From positions 1 through 64,000 of the forward strand of contig NZ_CP062938.1 of the NCBI RefSeq assembly GCF_014898155.1: a stretch of 64,000 nucleotides of DNA, in the 5' to 3' direction. Below, piece after piece: positions 9,489 to 17,426 of this stretch. Source of the stretch: Bifidobacterium eulemuris (GTDB lineage: Bacteria > Actinomycetota > Actinomycetes > Actinomycetales > Bifidobacteriaceae). Every line of letters begins with the position of its first letter. Position 1 is the first letter of the stretch. The notes under the pieces were generated by a model that had not been told where the DNA came from, did not search any database, and saw only the letters and a list, made by a program, of their open reading frames with translations. A program made the translations under genes and the position numbers.

Positions 9489-9535
9489 CTGTTGCGCAAA
9501 TGTTGCGTATTAAGCTGAAATTAATGCAACATACA
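9489..9535. promoter_or_regulatory. Second operator cluster before the GPH symporter
   Basis: TTGCGCAA (9492-9499) is an 8-bp palindrome. It is followed by a dyad with outer halves TGTTGC (9501-9506) and GCAACA (9526-9531) around an AT-rich centre. The region is much more AT-rich than its surroundings and lies about 95-135 bp before the start at 9626. With the site at 9404 it gives a two-operator layout compatible with LacI looping. Confidence 0.45.
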
Positions 9536-9625
9536 AAGTATGTGTGTTGCGCCGAATATCATTCCTGTCACGATCGACGCCAATGGCATCGCAGCCGCGC
9601 CGATCAGGCCTCCAAGGAGGGAAGC

Positions 9626-11233
9626 ATGGCTGAACAAGCGGTTCCGCAACAGCGCAAGGTGGGATTCCTCACCCGTCTCGGATATGGGTCCGGCAATCTC
9701 GTCGGATCGGGCGCGCTCGCGATCTCGGCCTCATGGCTGACGATCTTCTACACCACCTACTGCGGTCTGAGCATGGCCCAGGCGACGTTCATCTACTCGT
9801 TCGCCCTGATCGCCGATGTGGTCATGAACCCCATCGCCGGATTCATCTCCGATTCCTTCAACAACACCAAACTCGGCCGTCGTTTCGGCCGCCGCCGCTT
9901 CTTCATCCTCATGGCCGTGCCGGCCCTGGGCATCCTCAACCCGCTGATGTGGATCGTGGTTCCCGGAGGATTCTGGTACTACTTCGTGATCTATCTGGTG
10001 TACAACCTCATCTACACCACCGTGATGATCCCCTACGACGCGCTGCCCGCCGAGATGACCGGCGACTTCAAGGAACGCACCTATCTGTCCGGCCTGCGCT
10101 CCATCTTCGGCAAAGGCGCCAACTTCCTGACCGCGGCGCTGCCCGGCGTGTTCTTCGTGACCTTCGGCGAGAAGAACCCGATGGCGTTCTTCTACATGGG
10201 CCTGGCATTCGGCGTCATCATGGCCGGTGCCATGCTGTTCGTGTACCTGACCACATGGGAGCGTCCCGTCGACGACACCACCATGGAGAAGGTCGACAAC
10301 CCGCTCGAAGCCCTGAAGAAGCTGTTCGTCGACATCTTCTCCACCCTGCGCATCCGCACCTTCCGCCACCTGCTGGGCATGTACCTCTTCGGCTTCGGCG
10401 CGGAATGGCTGTTCAACTCCACCTTCAGCTACTACGTGGTCTACGTGCTCATGCTCCAGAAGTCCAACGCCTCCTGGTGGCAGTCGCTCAGCCCCATCCT
10501 GCAGGTCGTCTCCACGCTCGGCGTCATGTTCCTCATCGCGAAGATCGGCTTCAGGAAGCCCTACATCATCGCCGAATGCGTGATCATCACCTGCGCCATC
10601 GCCTACGCGGCCTGCGGATTCTTCCATCTGGACGCCTCGTCCGCCGCCGGCATGGTCGCCATCACCTCCATCGTGGTCGTGTTCGGTCTGGGCACCGGCG
10701 CCGTCTACTACATCCCATGGCAGACGTACCTGTTCGTGGCCGACGCCGACGAGATCGTCACCGGCCGCCGCCGCGAGGGCACCTTCTCCGCCGCCATGCA
10801 CCTGTGCGGCAAGCTGATGAACTCCGCCGTCGTCGCCATCCTCGGCACCGCGCTGGCCGCCGCCGGATTCATCGAATCCACCGCCGACAACCAGGTGGCC
10901 GCCGCCGACCAGCCGGCCGCCGTGCACACCACCATCCTGCTGGTGCTCGTCATCGGCGTGGGCGGCCTGTCCCTGCTCGGCATGCTCTCCGCCCATCTGA
11001 TGAAGATGGACAAGAAGAACGACGAGATCGCCATCGCGGAATGCGAGCGCATCAAGAACGGCGGCCGCATGGAGGACGTCGACCCCGAGGTCAAGCGCAT
11101 CTGCGAGGAGCTCACCGGCGTCCAGTACGAGATCTGCTTCGGACACAACACCGTCGGCTACCACACGCCCGAGGAGCTCGCCCGCATCAAGGCCGAACTG
11201 CCGGAGCGCAAGGCGCTGAACTTCGGCAAGTAA
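9626..11233 (+). CDS. GPH-family sugar:cation symporter
   Basis: Integral membrane transporter of 535 residues, glycoside-pentoside-hexuronide (GPH) family of the MFS clan. The ATG at 9626 is chosen for its strong AAGGAGG at 9614-9620. About twelve hydrophobic segments can be read. Typical GPH sequence appears at YGSGNLVGSGALAISASWL, VMNPIAGFISDSFNNTKLGRR, MIPYDALPAEMTGDFKERT and ADEIVTGRRREGTFSA. The C-terminal ~60 residues are a charged cytoplasmic tail. GPH members of pectin loci take up galacturonides and unsaturated digalacturonides. Here it stands before a GH105 gene, so its cargo is probably a (rhamno)galacturonan disaccharide. Several GGCAACA-type operators precede it. Confidence 0.93.
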   Translation: MAEQAVPQQRKVGFLTRLGYGSGNLVGSGALAISASWLTIFYTTYCGLSMAQATFIYSFALIADVVMNPIAGFISDSFNNTKLGRRFGRRRFFILMAVPALGILNPLMWIVVPGGFWYYFVIYLVYNLIYTTVMIPYDALPAEMTGDFKERTYLSGLRSIFGKGANFLTAALPGVFFVTFGEKNPMAFFYMGLAFGVIMAGAMLFVYLTTWERPVDDTTMEKVDNPLEALKKLFVDIFSTLRIRTFRHLLGMYLFGFGAEWLFNSTFSYYVVYVLMLQKSNASWWQSLSPILQVVSTLGVMFLIAKIGFRKPYIIAECVIITCAIAYAACGFFHLDASSAAGMVAITSIVVVFGLGTGAVYYIPWQTYLFVADADEIVTGRRREGTFSAAMHLCGKLMNSAVVAILGTALAAAGFIESTADNQVAAADQPAAVHTTILLVLVIGVGGLSLLGMLSAHLMKMDKKNDEIAIAECERIKNGGRMEDVDPEVKRICEELTGVQYEICFGHNTVGYHTPEELARIKAELPERKALNFGK

Positions 11234-11240
11234 CATATCG

Positions 11241-11275
11241 AAGGCCGTCCTCCGCGCGAGAGGGCGGCCTTTCCC
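11241..11275 (+). terminator. Hairpin between symporter and GH105 gene
   Basis: AAGGCCGTCCTC (11241-11252) pairs with GAGGGCGGCCTT (from about 11260 to 11271) with one G-U pair, followed by TTT then GC-rich sequence. It lacks a long T tract, so it may weaken rather than stop transcription into the GH105 gene, whose start is only about 20 bases further. Confidence 0.6.
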
Positions 11276-11290
11276 GCGACAAGGAGAACC

Positions 11291-12436
11291 ATGGGAAGCT
11301 CACGCATCCTCAACACCTACATCCAGCAGCTCATCGAGACCTCGACGCCGGAGGCGCCCGCGTGGAACATCGAGAAGATTCGCGCCGGCAAACCGAACAC
11401 GTGGAACTACATCGACGGCTGCATGATCAAGGCGCTGATCGAACTCAACGAGATCACCGGCAAAGACGTCTACCTCGACTTCGCGGACCGGTTCATCGAC
11501 TACTTCGTCGACGACGACGGCATGATCGCCAGCTATGACCCGCTTGAATACAATCTCGACAACATCAACGCCGGCAAGACGCTGTATGGACTGTACAACA
11601 TCACCGGCAAAACCAAGTACCGCAAGGCCATGGACGTGATCTACGGCCAGCTCGAAGGCCAGCCGCGCACCAAGGAAGGCAACTTCTGGCACAAGCTCAT
11701 CTACCCCAACCAGGTGTGGCTGGACGGTCTGTACATGGCCCAGCCTTTCTACGTGCAGTACGAGCTGAGCTACCGCGACGGACGCGCCTGCTCCGACTCC
11801 TTCCACCAGTTCCAGGTGGTGCACGATCTGATGCGCAACGAGCGCAACGGACTGTACTACCATGCCTACGATTCGTCGCGCAAGGACTTCTGGTGCGATC
11901 CGGTCACCGGACTGTCGTCCAACTTCTGGCTGCGCGCCGAAGGATGGTTCGCGATGGCGCTGATCGACACGTGGGAGCTGCTTCCGGCCAATATGAGCGC
12001 CGAGAAGGACACGATGCGCCGCATGTTCAGCGAGCTGGTCGACGCCATGCTGCCCTATCAGGACGAGAAAACCGGCATGTGGCATCAGGTGATCAATCTG
12101 GGCCGCATCGCGCCGAACTATCTGGAGACCTCCGGATCGGCCATCTTCGCCAACGCGATCATGAAAGGCGCGCGTCTGGGCGTGCTCGACGAACGCTACT
12201 GGGATTACGGATACAAGGCCTACAAGGGCATCTGCGACACCTGCATGAACGAGGAAGGCGGACGCCTCACACTCGACAACATCTGTCTGGTCGCCGGCCT
12301 GGGCAACACCGAACACCGAGAAGGCACCTTCGACTACTACATGAGGGAGCCCAAGGTTCGCAACGACGCCAAGGGCGTCGCGCCGCTCGTCCTCGCGTAC
12401 ATCGAGGTGCTGCGGCATGAGCGCGGCAAGCGCTGA
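11291..12436 (+). CDS. GH105 unsaturated (rhamno)galacturonyl hydrolase
   Basis: Family GH105 (YteR/YesR-like) (alpha/alpha)6-barrel enzyme of 381 residues. It hydrates the delta-4,5 unsaturated galacturonate at the end of lyase-generated pectin disaccharides and releases 5-keto-4-deoxyuronate. The signature IYPNQVWLDGLYMAQPFYVQ carries the catalytic Asp; WNYIDGCMIKAL, WLRAEGWFAMALIDT and LETSGSAIFANAIMKG are also family-like. The ATG at 11291 follows AAGGAG. There is no signal peptide, so it works in the cytoplasm on material brought in by the symporter. Its product is the substrate of the following SDR / RpiB-like pair. No pectate or rhamnogalacturonan lyase is visible, so the substrate is probably made by other gut bacteria or by genes outside the window. 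Confidence 0.92.
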   Translation: MGSSRILNTYIQQLIETSTPEAPAWNIEKIRAGKPNTWNYIDGCMIKALIELNEITGKDVYLDFADRFIDYFVDDDGMIASYDPLEYNLDNINAGKTLYGLYNITGKTKYRKAMDVIYGQLEGQPRTKEGNFWHKLIYPNQVWLDGLYMAQPFYVQYELSYRDGRACSDSFHQFQVVHDLMRNERNGLYYHAYDSSRKDFWCDPVTGLSSNFWLRAEGWFAMALIDTWELLPANMSAEKDTMRRMFSELVDAMLPYQDEKTGMWHQVINLGRIAPNYLETSGSAIFANAIMKGARLGVLDERYWDYGYKAYKGICDTCMNEEGGRLTLDNICLVAGLGNTEHREGTFDYYMREPKVRNDAKGVAPLVLAYIEVLRHERGKR

Positions 12437-12437
12437 C

Positions 12438-12475
12438 GCTGGCAACAGCATGCAACCAATTTGGTCTGAGCGACT
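12438..12475. promoter_or_regulatory. Candidate operator before the SDR gene
   Basis: CTGGCAACAGCATGCAACC (about 12440-12458) carries the GGCAACA half-site and a second GCAAC half. It lies about 85 bp before the SDR start, in the short gap after the GH105 gene. Confidence 0.35.
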
Positions 12476-12537
12476 CGTTCGGCTTCAATACAACATCAAC
12501 GGCCGTCGCGGATGACGGCACAGAAAGGACGGATGAC

Positions 12538-13344
12538 ATGACATTCGATATGGGCAGGTTCTCGTTGGAGGGCAAGGTGGCGCTGGTCACCGGCGCCTCC
12601 TACGGCATCGGCTTCGCCATCGCCTCGGCCTTCGCCGCGGCGGGCGCGAAGATCGCGTTCAACGACATCAACGAGGAGGCTTTGGAGCGGGGCAAACAGG
12701 CCTATGCCGAAGCCGGCATCGACGCCCGCGGCTATGTGGCCGACGTCACCGACGAGGAGCAGGTCGCCCGACTCGTCGCCGATATCGAGCGCGATCTGGG
12801 CACCGTCGACATTCTGGTCAACAACGCGGGCATCATCAAGCGCGTCCCCATGCTCGACATGCCCGTCGAGGACTGGCGCAAAGTCATCGACGTCGACCTC
12901 AACGCCCCCTTCATCGTCTCCAAAGCCGTCATCCCCGGCATGATCGCCAAAGGCCACGGCAAAATCATCAACATCTGCTCTATGATGAGCGAGCTCGGCC
13001 GCGAAACCGTCTCCGCCTACGCGGCGGCCAAGGGCGGTTTGAAAATGCTCACCCGCAACATCTGCTCCGAATACGGCGAGGCCAACATCCAATGCAACGC
13101 CATCGGACCGGGCTATATCGCCACCCCGCAGACCGCGCCTTTGCGTGAGCTTCAGGCCGACGGATCGCGCCATCCCTTCGACCAGTTCATCATCGCCAAG
13201 ACGCCGGCCGCCCGTTGGGGCACCACCGAGGATCTGCAGGGCCCCGCCGTGTTCCTCGCCTCCGACGCCTCCGACTTCGTCAACGGACACGTGCTGTATG
13301 TGGACGGCGGCATTCTGGCTTATATCGGCAAGCAGCCCGCCTGA
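12538..13344 (+). CDS. SDR oxidoreductase, DhuD/KduD-like
   Basis: Classical short-chain dehydrogenase of 268 residues. The cofactor motif is TGASYGIGFAIA, with NNAG in LVNNAGIIKRVPM and the catalytic pattern Ser (ICSMMSELG) - Tyr-x-x-x-Lys (YAAAKGG). VDGGILAYI closes the fold. It resembles gluconate 5-dehydrogenase / 2-keto-3-deoxygluconate oxidoreductases. Between a GH105 hydrolase and an RpiB-like isomerase it most likely plays the DhuD role, reducing 3-deoxy-D-glycero-2,5-hexodiulosonate (DK-II) to 2-keto-3-deoxygluconate, as described for streptococcal unsaturated-uronate metabolism. The start at 12538 follows AGAAAGGAC. A 16-bp inverted repeat separates it from the isomerase gene. KduD proper or a gluconate dehydrogenase remain alternatives. 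Confidence 0.85.
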   Translation: MTFDMGRFSLEGKVALVTGASYGIGFAIASAFAAAGAKIAFNDINEEALERGKQAYAEAGIDARGYVADVTDEEQVARLVADIERDLGTVDILVNNAGIIKRVPMLDMPVEDWRKVIDVDLNAPFIVSKAVIPGMIAKGHGKIINICSMMSELGRETVSAYAAAKGGLKMLTRNICSEYGEANIQCNAIGPGYIATPQTAPLRELQADGSRHPFDQFIIAKTPAARWGTTEDLQGPAVFLASDASDFVNGHVLYVDGGILAYIGKQPA

Positions 13345-13350
13345 TCGAAG

Positions 13351-13404
13351 TAAATCGCGCGGTGACGGAGCGCCTTGAAGTCGCACACGTCACCGCGCGA
13401 TTTA
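13351..13404. terminator. Perfect 16-bp inverted repeat inside the dhuD-dhuI pair
   Basis: TAAATCGCGCGGTGAC (13351-13366) is exactly repeated in inverse orientation at 13389-13404, with a 22-nt loop. Both ends are AT-rich (TAAA / TTTA), but no T tract follows. Between two genes of one pathway it may be an attenuator, a processing or stability hairpin, or an operator. Confidence 0.6.
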
Positions 13405-13449
13405 CCGGATAGACAATTGGATAATTTCAACAGCAAAGGAAAACAACCG

Positions 13450-14088
13450 ATGCGCATCGCTTTGATCAATGAGAATTCCCAGGCCGCCAAGAACGGTCTG
13501 ATCTACGAGGCCCTGAAGAAGGTCGCCGACGAGAAGGGATTCGAAGTCGACAACTACGGCATGTACGCGGCCGACGACGACGCCCAACTCACCTACGTGC
13601 AGAACGGCATCCTCGCCGCGGCCCTGCTCAACACCGGCGCGGCCGACTTCGTGGTCACCGGCTGCGGCACCGGCGAAGGCGCCATGCTCGCCCTCAACTC
13701 CTTCCCGGGCGTGATCTGCGGGCACGTCGAGGACCCGCTCGACGCCTACACCTTCGCGCAGATCAACGACGGCAACGCCATGGCCATCCCCTTCGCCCTG
13801 AAGAACGGCTGGGGGCAGGAACTCCAACTCAAGTACATCTTCGAACAGATGTGGCTCGAGGCGCCGGGCTCCGGCTATCCCAAGGACCGTGTGGTTCCGG
13901 AACAGCGCAACAAGAAGATCCTCGACGGCGTGCGCGAAGCCGCCTTCAAGCCGCTGGTCGACATCTACAAGGCCCTCGACCCCGAACTGGTCAAAGGCGC
14001 GTTCGCCGGAGCGCGTTTCAAGGAGCTCTTCTCCGCCCACGCGGCCGACGGCGAGATCAAGGACTATGTGCTGTCGCTAGTTGGATGA
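13450..14088 (+). CDS. RpiB/LacAB-family isomerase, DhuI-like
   Basis: A 212-residue RpiB/LacA/LacB-type sugar isomerase. The start MRIALINENSQAAKN and TGCGTGEGAMLALNS (the GxGxG-like substrate loop with its active Cys) are family hallmarks. It is longer than standard RpiB (about 150), as DhuI-type proteins are. DhuI converts 4-deoxy-L-threo-5-hexosulose-uronate, the rearranged product of unsaturated uronate hydrolases, to DK-II, the substrate of DhuD. Pairing with the SDR and GH105 genes supports this over a pentose-phosphate role. The ATG at 13450 follows AAAGGAAAA. A hairpin terminator stands 22 bases after the stop. Confidence 0.85.
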   Translation: MRIALINENSQAAKNGLIYEALKKVADEKGFEVDNYGMYAADDDAQLTYVQNGILAAALLNTGAADFVVTGCGTGEGAMLALNSFPGVICGHVEDPLDAYTFAQINDGNAMAIPFALKNGWGQELQLKYIFEQMWLEAPGSGYPKDRVVPEQRNKKILDGVREAAFKPLVDIYKALDPELVKGAFAGARFKELFSAHAADGEIKDYVLSLVG

Positions 14089-14109
14089 CTCCTTCTCATT
14101 CGGTTTGCC

Positions 14110-14143
14110 GGCCGTGCGGTCTATTGAGTCCGTACGGCCTTTC
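14110..14143 (+). terminator. Terminator after the DhuI-like gene
   Basis: GGCCGTGCGG (14110-14119) pairs with CCGTACGGCC (14130-14139) with one G-U pair, then TTT. It ends the SDR-isomerase unit. The remaining 200 bases up to 14340 hold no gene that I can support. Confidence 0.7.
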
Positions 14144-14340
14144 CATGCTTTTAGGGGAGATTGTATGGATTTGAGATGGGGCGTTGAAAATGGACGTCGG
14201 TCTTAGTTATCCAATGCCATGGCTGCGGTTCTGCGGTTTCGTCGCAGGTTCGCCGGTGATAGACTTCCGACTGTGTTGTTCACGGCTGTGCCAAGATGGT
14301 TGTGTGCCGTGAGTCTCGCTCCCAAAGGAGGGCTCCTGGT

Positions 14341-15077
14341 ATGTCTGAAACGGTTATCTATGCGTTCGGAGACAGCATTGTCAACGGTCATGCCTATCCG
14401 CAGCAAGGCAGCGTGGAACGTGCCGCCGCGTCGATTGGCGGCTGTCGAGTGATCAAGATGGCCCGCAATGGTGCCACCATCTGTTGTACTGAATTACACA
14501 ACGCCGATCTGGGGGACAGATTAAAACCCAGATCGATGAGGTGCCGGCGGATGCTCCCGAGCCCGACATCATCGTGTTCGATGGTTTGACAAACGATGTG
14601 CATCAAGGTTTTATTCGTGAGAATCCCGGCTCGTTAACCGCGCTGGATGAATTCGATCCGGCGTGCTTTGATTCGGATACCTATGCTGGTTGTTTCGAGT
14701 CAACCATCGCTGAATTTCGTCGTCATTGGCCGAGCGTGCCAATCATCTATCTGGCTGTGCATCGCAACGGTGGCCAAAGCTATGATGATCAGCTGACAGC
14801 CCGCCGACTGGCGTTGGGGGCGTGCTCTAAATGGAATGTCGCTGTGGCCGATGTGTGGGCGGACTCTGATCTTGACACCCGCCGGACTGCGGACCGGGAA
14901 CGATATTCTTTTGACGCTCTGGGTTGTGACGGTCTGCCTGGAACCCCTGAAACCATTACCTATAGTCAACCGGACACGCAACCGAGTGGCACCCACCCTA
15001 ATTTTCCGGCCATCGACCGGTTCTATACGCCGGTGTTGGGCGAGAAGATTTCCTTCGTAATAGAAGGTTTGCGCTGA
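14341..15077 (+). pseudogene. SGNH/GDSL-family esterase, single-base frameshift
   Basis: SGNH hydrolase-like protein, perhaps a carbohydrate deacetylase acting on acetylated pectin or xylan pieces. The ATG at 14341 follows AAAGGAGG. Block I reads YAFGDSIVNGH with the nucleophile Ser. The last block SGTHPNFPAIDRFY holds the Asp/His-type end motif. The first frame runs to NADLGD near 14516, then the sequence continues in another frame as QIKTQIDEVPADAPEPDIIV. One more G in the run at 14511-14515 would restore a protein of about 245 residues. Base composition is visibly lower in GC than the flanking core genes. The cause may be mutation or a homopolymer read error, as in uxaB. Confidence 0.75.
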
Positions 15078-15083
15078 TCTCAT

Positions 15084-15188
15084 TTGTGAAATCACTGCGC
15101 TGGACTTCCATGGGAAGTCGATGGCATAACGGTCGCCGTTCATGTGCCAGGGGACCGCGATGATCGACTCGTCGAGGGTCGTCCTCGT
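15084..15188 (-). pseudogene. Possible protein-coding remnant, reverse strand
   Basis: On the minus strand, about 35 residues read like real protein (DESIIAVPWHMNGDRYAID followed by FPWKSS), with no start or stop of their own. They end where the convergent esterase pseudogene begins. It could be the last trace of a gene removed when this block was inserted. I do not recognise the family. Confidence 0.25.
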
Positions 15189-15261
15189 TGACGACGGCTC
15201 CGTGGAATCGTCAGTGGTTGCGACACGCCAAACTTGCATCGATGGGAAACGTCGATATTCT

Positions 15262-15292
15262 AGTAAATACGTATCGAGTAAATACGTATCGA
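15262..15292. promoter_or_regulatory. Tandem ATACGTAT operators before the ABC importer
   Basis: The 15-base unit GTAAATACGTATCGA occurs twice in a row (15263-15277 and 15278-15292). Each contains the 8-bp palindrome ATACGTAT. A near-identical site, GATACGTATCGA, stands before the third lacI gene at 21728. This is the expected layout for local repression by that LacI with autoregulation. Confidence 0.6.
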
Positions 15293-15373
15293 CAATAACA
15301 AGCGCGATCAGATCTGAAGGATCACTGGTCGTTTCTGGAAGCGGCGAAGAAGCTGCTCAGGGAAAGGAAATCG

Positions 15374-15466
15374 ATGAAACAGGATCATTCCGCGCGATTC
15401 CAATATCGCGCCCGTCGTGGCTTTGTCAGTCGTGGCGGCGTCTGCCGAAAGGGGGACGAGTCGTGA
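15374..15466 (+). CDS. Small basic leader ORF (30 aa) coupled to the permease
   Basis: An ATG at 15374 with AAAGGAAA just upstream opens a 30-codon frame (MKQDHSARFQYRARRGF then VSRGGVCRKGDES). Its TGA overlaps the GTG of the permease gene as GTGA (15463-15466). The peptide is strongly basic with no membrane segment. The overlap and ribosome-binding site suggest it is translated and couples translation into the permease. It has no recognised family and may be a leader peptide with no role of its own. Confidence 0.4.
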   Translation: MKQDHSARFQYRARRGFVSRGGVCRKGDES

Positions 15467-16395
15467 GCGCAGCAAGCGAATTCGCCGTTTTGCTTAAGAA
15501 TCGAGGTAAGTCCAAAGACAAGGCCACCGATACCCGGGCTGCTTTGGGTTTTCTGGCTCCTTGGCTTATTGGAGCGATATGTCTGACCCTCGTTCCCATG
15601 ATAGTCTCGCTTTATCTGTCGTTGACCAAGTACAACATGTTGACCAGTCCGAAATTCGTCGGTCTGCAGAACTACGCAACCTTGTTTCAGGACACACGGT
15701 ATATCCAATCCTTGAAGGTCACGTTCAGCTATGTGATCATTTCGGTACCGCTGCAGCTGATCGTCGCCCTCGCTCTGGCCGTGGTACTTGATCGGGGAAT
15801 GAGAGGTTTGACGTTCTACCGATCGGCCTTCTATCTGCCCTCCATGCTGGGAGGCTCTGTAGCTATCGCGGTGTTGTGGAAGATGGTGTTCGGCTCCGAG
15901 GGTCTGTTCAATCAGGCTTTGGGATTGTTTGGATTGGAAGTCACCCAGTCGTGGATCGCAAACACCGCCACCGCCAACGGCACGCTTATGGTATTGCATA
16001 TCTGGCAATTTGGCTCGCCCATGGTGATTTTCCTTGCAGGACTTCGCCAAATACCACGAGAGCTGTATGAGGCCGCAAGCGTTGACGGCGCGGGAAAGTG
16101 GCGTCAGTTTGTGTCCATCACCTTGCCGATGCTCAGCCCGATCATCTTCTTCAATTTGGTGATAAGCATCATCAACAGCTTCCAGACCTTCACTCAAGCG
16201 TTCGTCGTTTCCGGAGGCACCGGCGGCCCCAACGATGCGACCTTGTTCTACACGCTTTATCTGTATATGCAAGGCTTCGGTTCGATGAAGATGGGATATG
16301 CCGCCGCCATGGCATGGATTCTCGTGGTCATCGTTGCCGCGCTGACCGTAATCAATTTCGTCCTTTCGAAGTATTGGGTGCACTATGATGACTAA
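15463..16395 (+). CDS. ABC sugar transporter permease 1 (MalF/UgpA type)
   Basis: Inner membrane permease of 310 residues, carbohydrate-uptake-1 family. Start chosen at GTG 15463 after AAAGGGGGA; longer readings have no ribosome-binding site. Six hydrophobic segments are visible, first at FLAPWLIGAICLTLVPMIV. The EAA loop that contacts the ATPase is YEAASVDGAGKWRQFVSITL. Upstream are the tandem ATACGTAT operators and a 30-codon ORF. It overlaps the second permease gene by 11 bases. No ATP-binding gene is in the cluster, so a shared MsmK-type ATPase elsewhere is expected. Neighbouring GH115-like and DUF624 genes suggest uptake of glucuronate-containing oligosaccharides. Confidence 0.93.
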   Translation: MSAASEFAVLLKNRGKSKDKATDTRAALGFLAPWLIGAICLTLVPMIVSLYLSLTKYNMLTSPKFVGLQNYATLFQDTRYIQSLKVTFSYVIISVPLQLIVALALAVVLDRGMRGLTFYRSAFYLPSMLGGSVAIAVLWKMVFGSEGLFNQALGLFGLEVTQSWIANTATANGTLMVLHIWQFGSPMVIFLAGLRQIPRELYEAASVDGAGKWRQFVSITLPMLSPIIFFNLVISIINSFQTFTQAFVVSGGTGGPNDATLFYTLYLYMQGFGSMKMGYAAAMAWILVVIVAALTVINFVLSKYWVHYDD

Positions 16396-17290
16396 TGCGA
16401 CAACCACTGTTAACGCCGTTTCGGCTGCGTCGATTCCCGTCCGAAAAGAGGAGCATAAGATTCGCAGGATCATCCTGCAGGTGGTCAAGCAACTGGTGGT
16501 GCTCGCCTTCGCGCTGATCATGCTGTACCCCATCCTGTGGATGGTGGCTTCAAGTCTGAGGAAGCCATCCGAGATCTTCACCAATATGGGGCTGTGGGTT
16601 TCCGATCCTCAATGGCACAATTATGTGGACGGCTGGAACGCGCTGAGTTACAGTTTCGGCAGATACTTCCTCAACTCGTTCATCATCGTAGCCTTCGCAA
16701 TCGTGGGCAACGTCCTCACCTGCTCGATGGCGGCCTATGCCTTCGCTCGACTCAACTTCAAATTCCGGGGCTTGATGTTCGGATTTATGCTGTTGATGCT
16801 CATGATTCCCGTGCATGTGGTGATTATTCCGCAGTACATCATCTGGAACAACTTGGGGTTGATCAACACGTATGTGCCGCTGATCTTGCCGAAATTCCTG
16901 GCGATGGATGGTTTCTTCACATTCCTGTTCTACCAGTTCATCCGTGGACTTCCGCGGGACCTCGATGAAGCCGCCAAAATTGACGGTGCTGGACATATTC
17001 GGATTTTCTTTCAGGTGCTGCTGCCGCTGATGAAACCGGCCATCGGCACCACCGTTGTGTTCACATTCATGTGGACGTTCAACGACTTCTTCAGCCAGTT
17101 GATCTATCTGACCGACCCGGCCAAATACACGGTGCCGATTGCGCTGAGGAACTTCATCGATGCGACGAGCCAGTCGAGTTACGGCCCGATGTTCGCCATG
17201 AGCGTGCTGTCCATCATCCCGCTGTTCATCGTGTTCTGCTTCGGACAGAAGTATCTGGTCGAAGGCATCGCCACCACCGGAGGAAAGTGA
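16385..17290 (+). CDS. ABC sugar transporter permease 2 (MalG/UgpE type)
   Basis: Second inner membrane permease, 301 residues. The membrane region begins at QLVVLAFALIMLYPILWMVA and the EAA loop reads LDEAAKIDGAGHIRIFFQVL. The start overlaps the preceding permease stop (16385-16395), so the subunits are translationally coupled. Two adjacent ATG codons at 16385 and 16388 make the exact start uncertain by one residue. A gap of 136 bases follows before the binding-protein gene, an unusual order because binding proteins mostly come first. Confidence 0.93.
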   Translation: MMTNATTTVNAVSAASIPVRKEEHKIRRIILQVVKQLVVLAFALIMLYPILWMVASSLRKPSEIFTNMGLWVSDPQWHNYVDGWNALSYSFGRYFLNSFIIVAFAIVGNVLTCSMAAYAFARLNFKFRGLMFGFMLLMLMIPVHVVIIPQYIIWNNLGLINTYVPLILPKFLAMDGFFTFLFYQFIRGLPRDLDEAAKIDGAGHIRIFFQVLLPLMKPAIGTTVVFTFMWTFNDFFSQLIYLTDPAKYTVPIALRNFIDATSQSSYGPMFAMSVLSIIPLFIVFCFGQKYLVEGIATTGGK

Positions 17291-17426
17291 GGTAAGGGAG
17301 GAAGAAGTAGCTGAAGACAAGCTGGAAAAGGCTTTGTTCCTCAAATTTCGATATCGCAGGCAATGAACGTTTTGAGGCGTTCGAAGAAGTAACCGGCGAA
17401 TGCCGACAACAACAAAGGAGTTAACC

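Noticed and set aside
9731-11538. Long frames on both strands over the symporter gene
   Set aside because: The Arg/His-rich and Gly/Asp-rich compositions are those of shadows. Only the frame with membrane segments and a strong ribosome-binding site is accepted.
13351-13404. Metabolite riboswitch between the SDR and isomerase genes
   Set aside because: A single long perfect hairpin does not resemble a known riboswitch class, and the region is too short for an aptamer plus expression platform.
15262-15292. Tandem repeats as a CRISPR array
   Set aside because: Only two 15-base units without spacers, and no cas genes nearby. The palindromic core fits operators.
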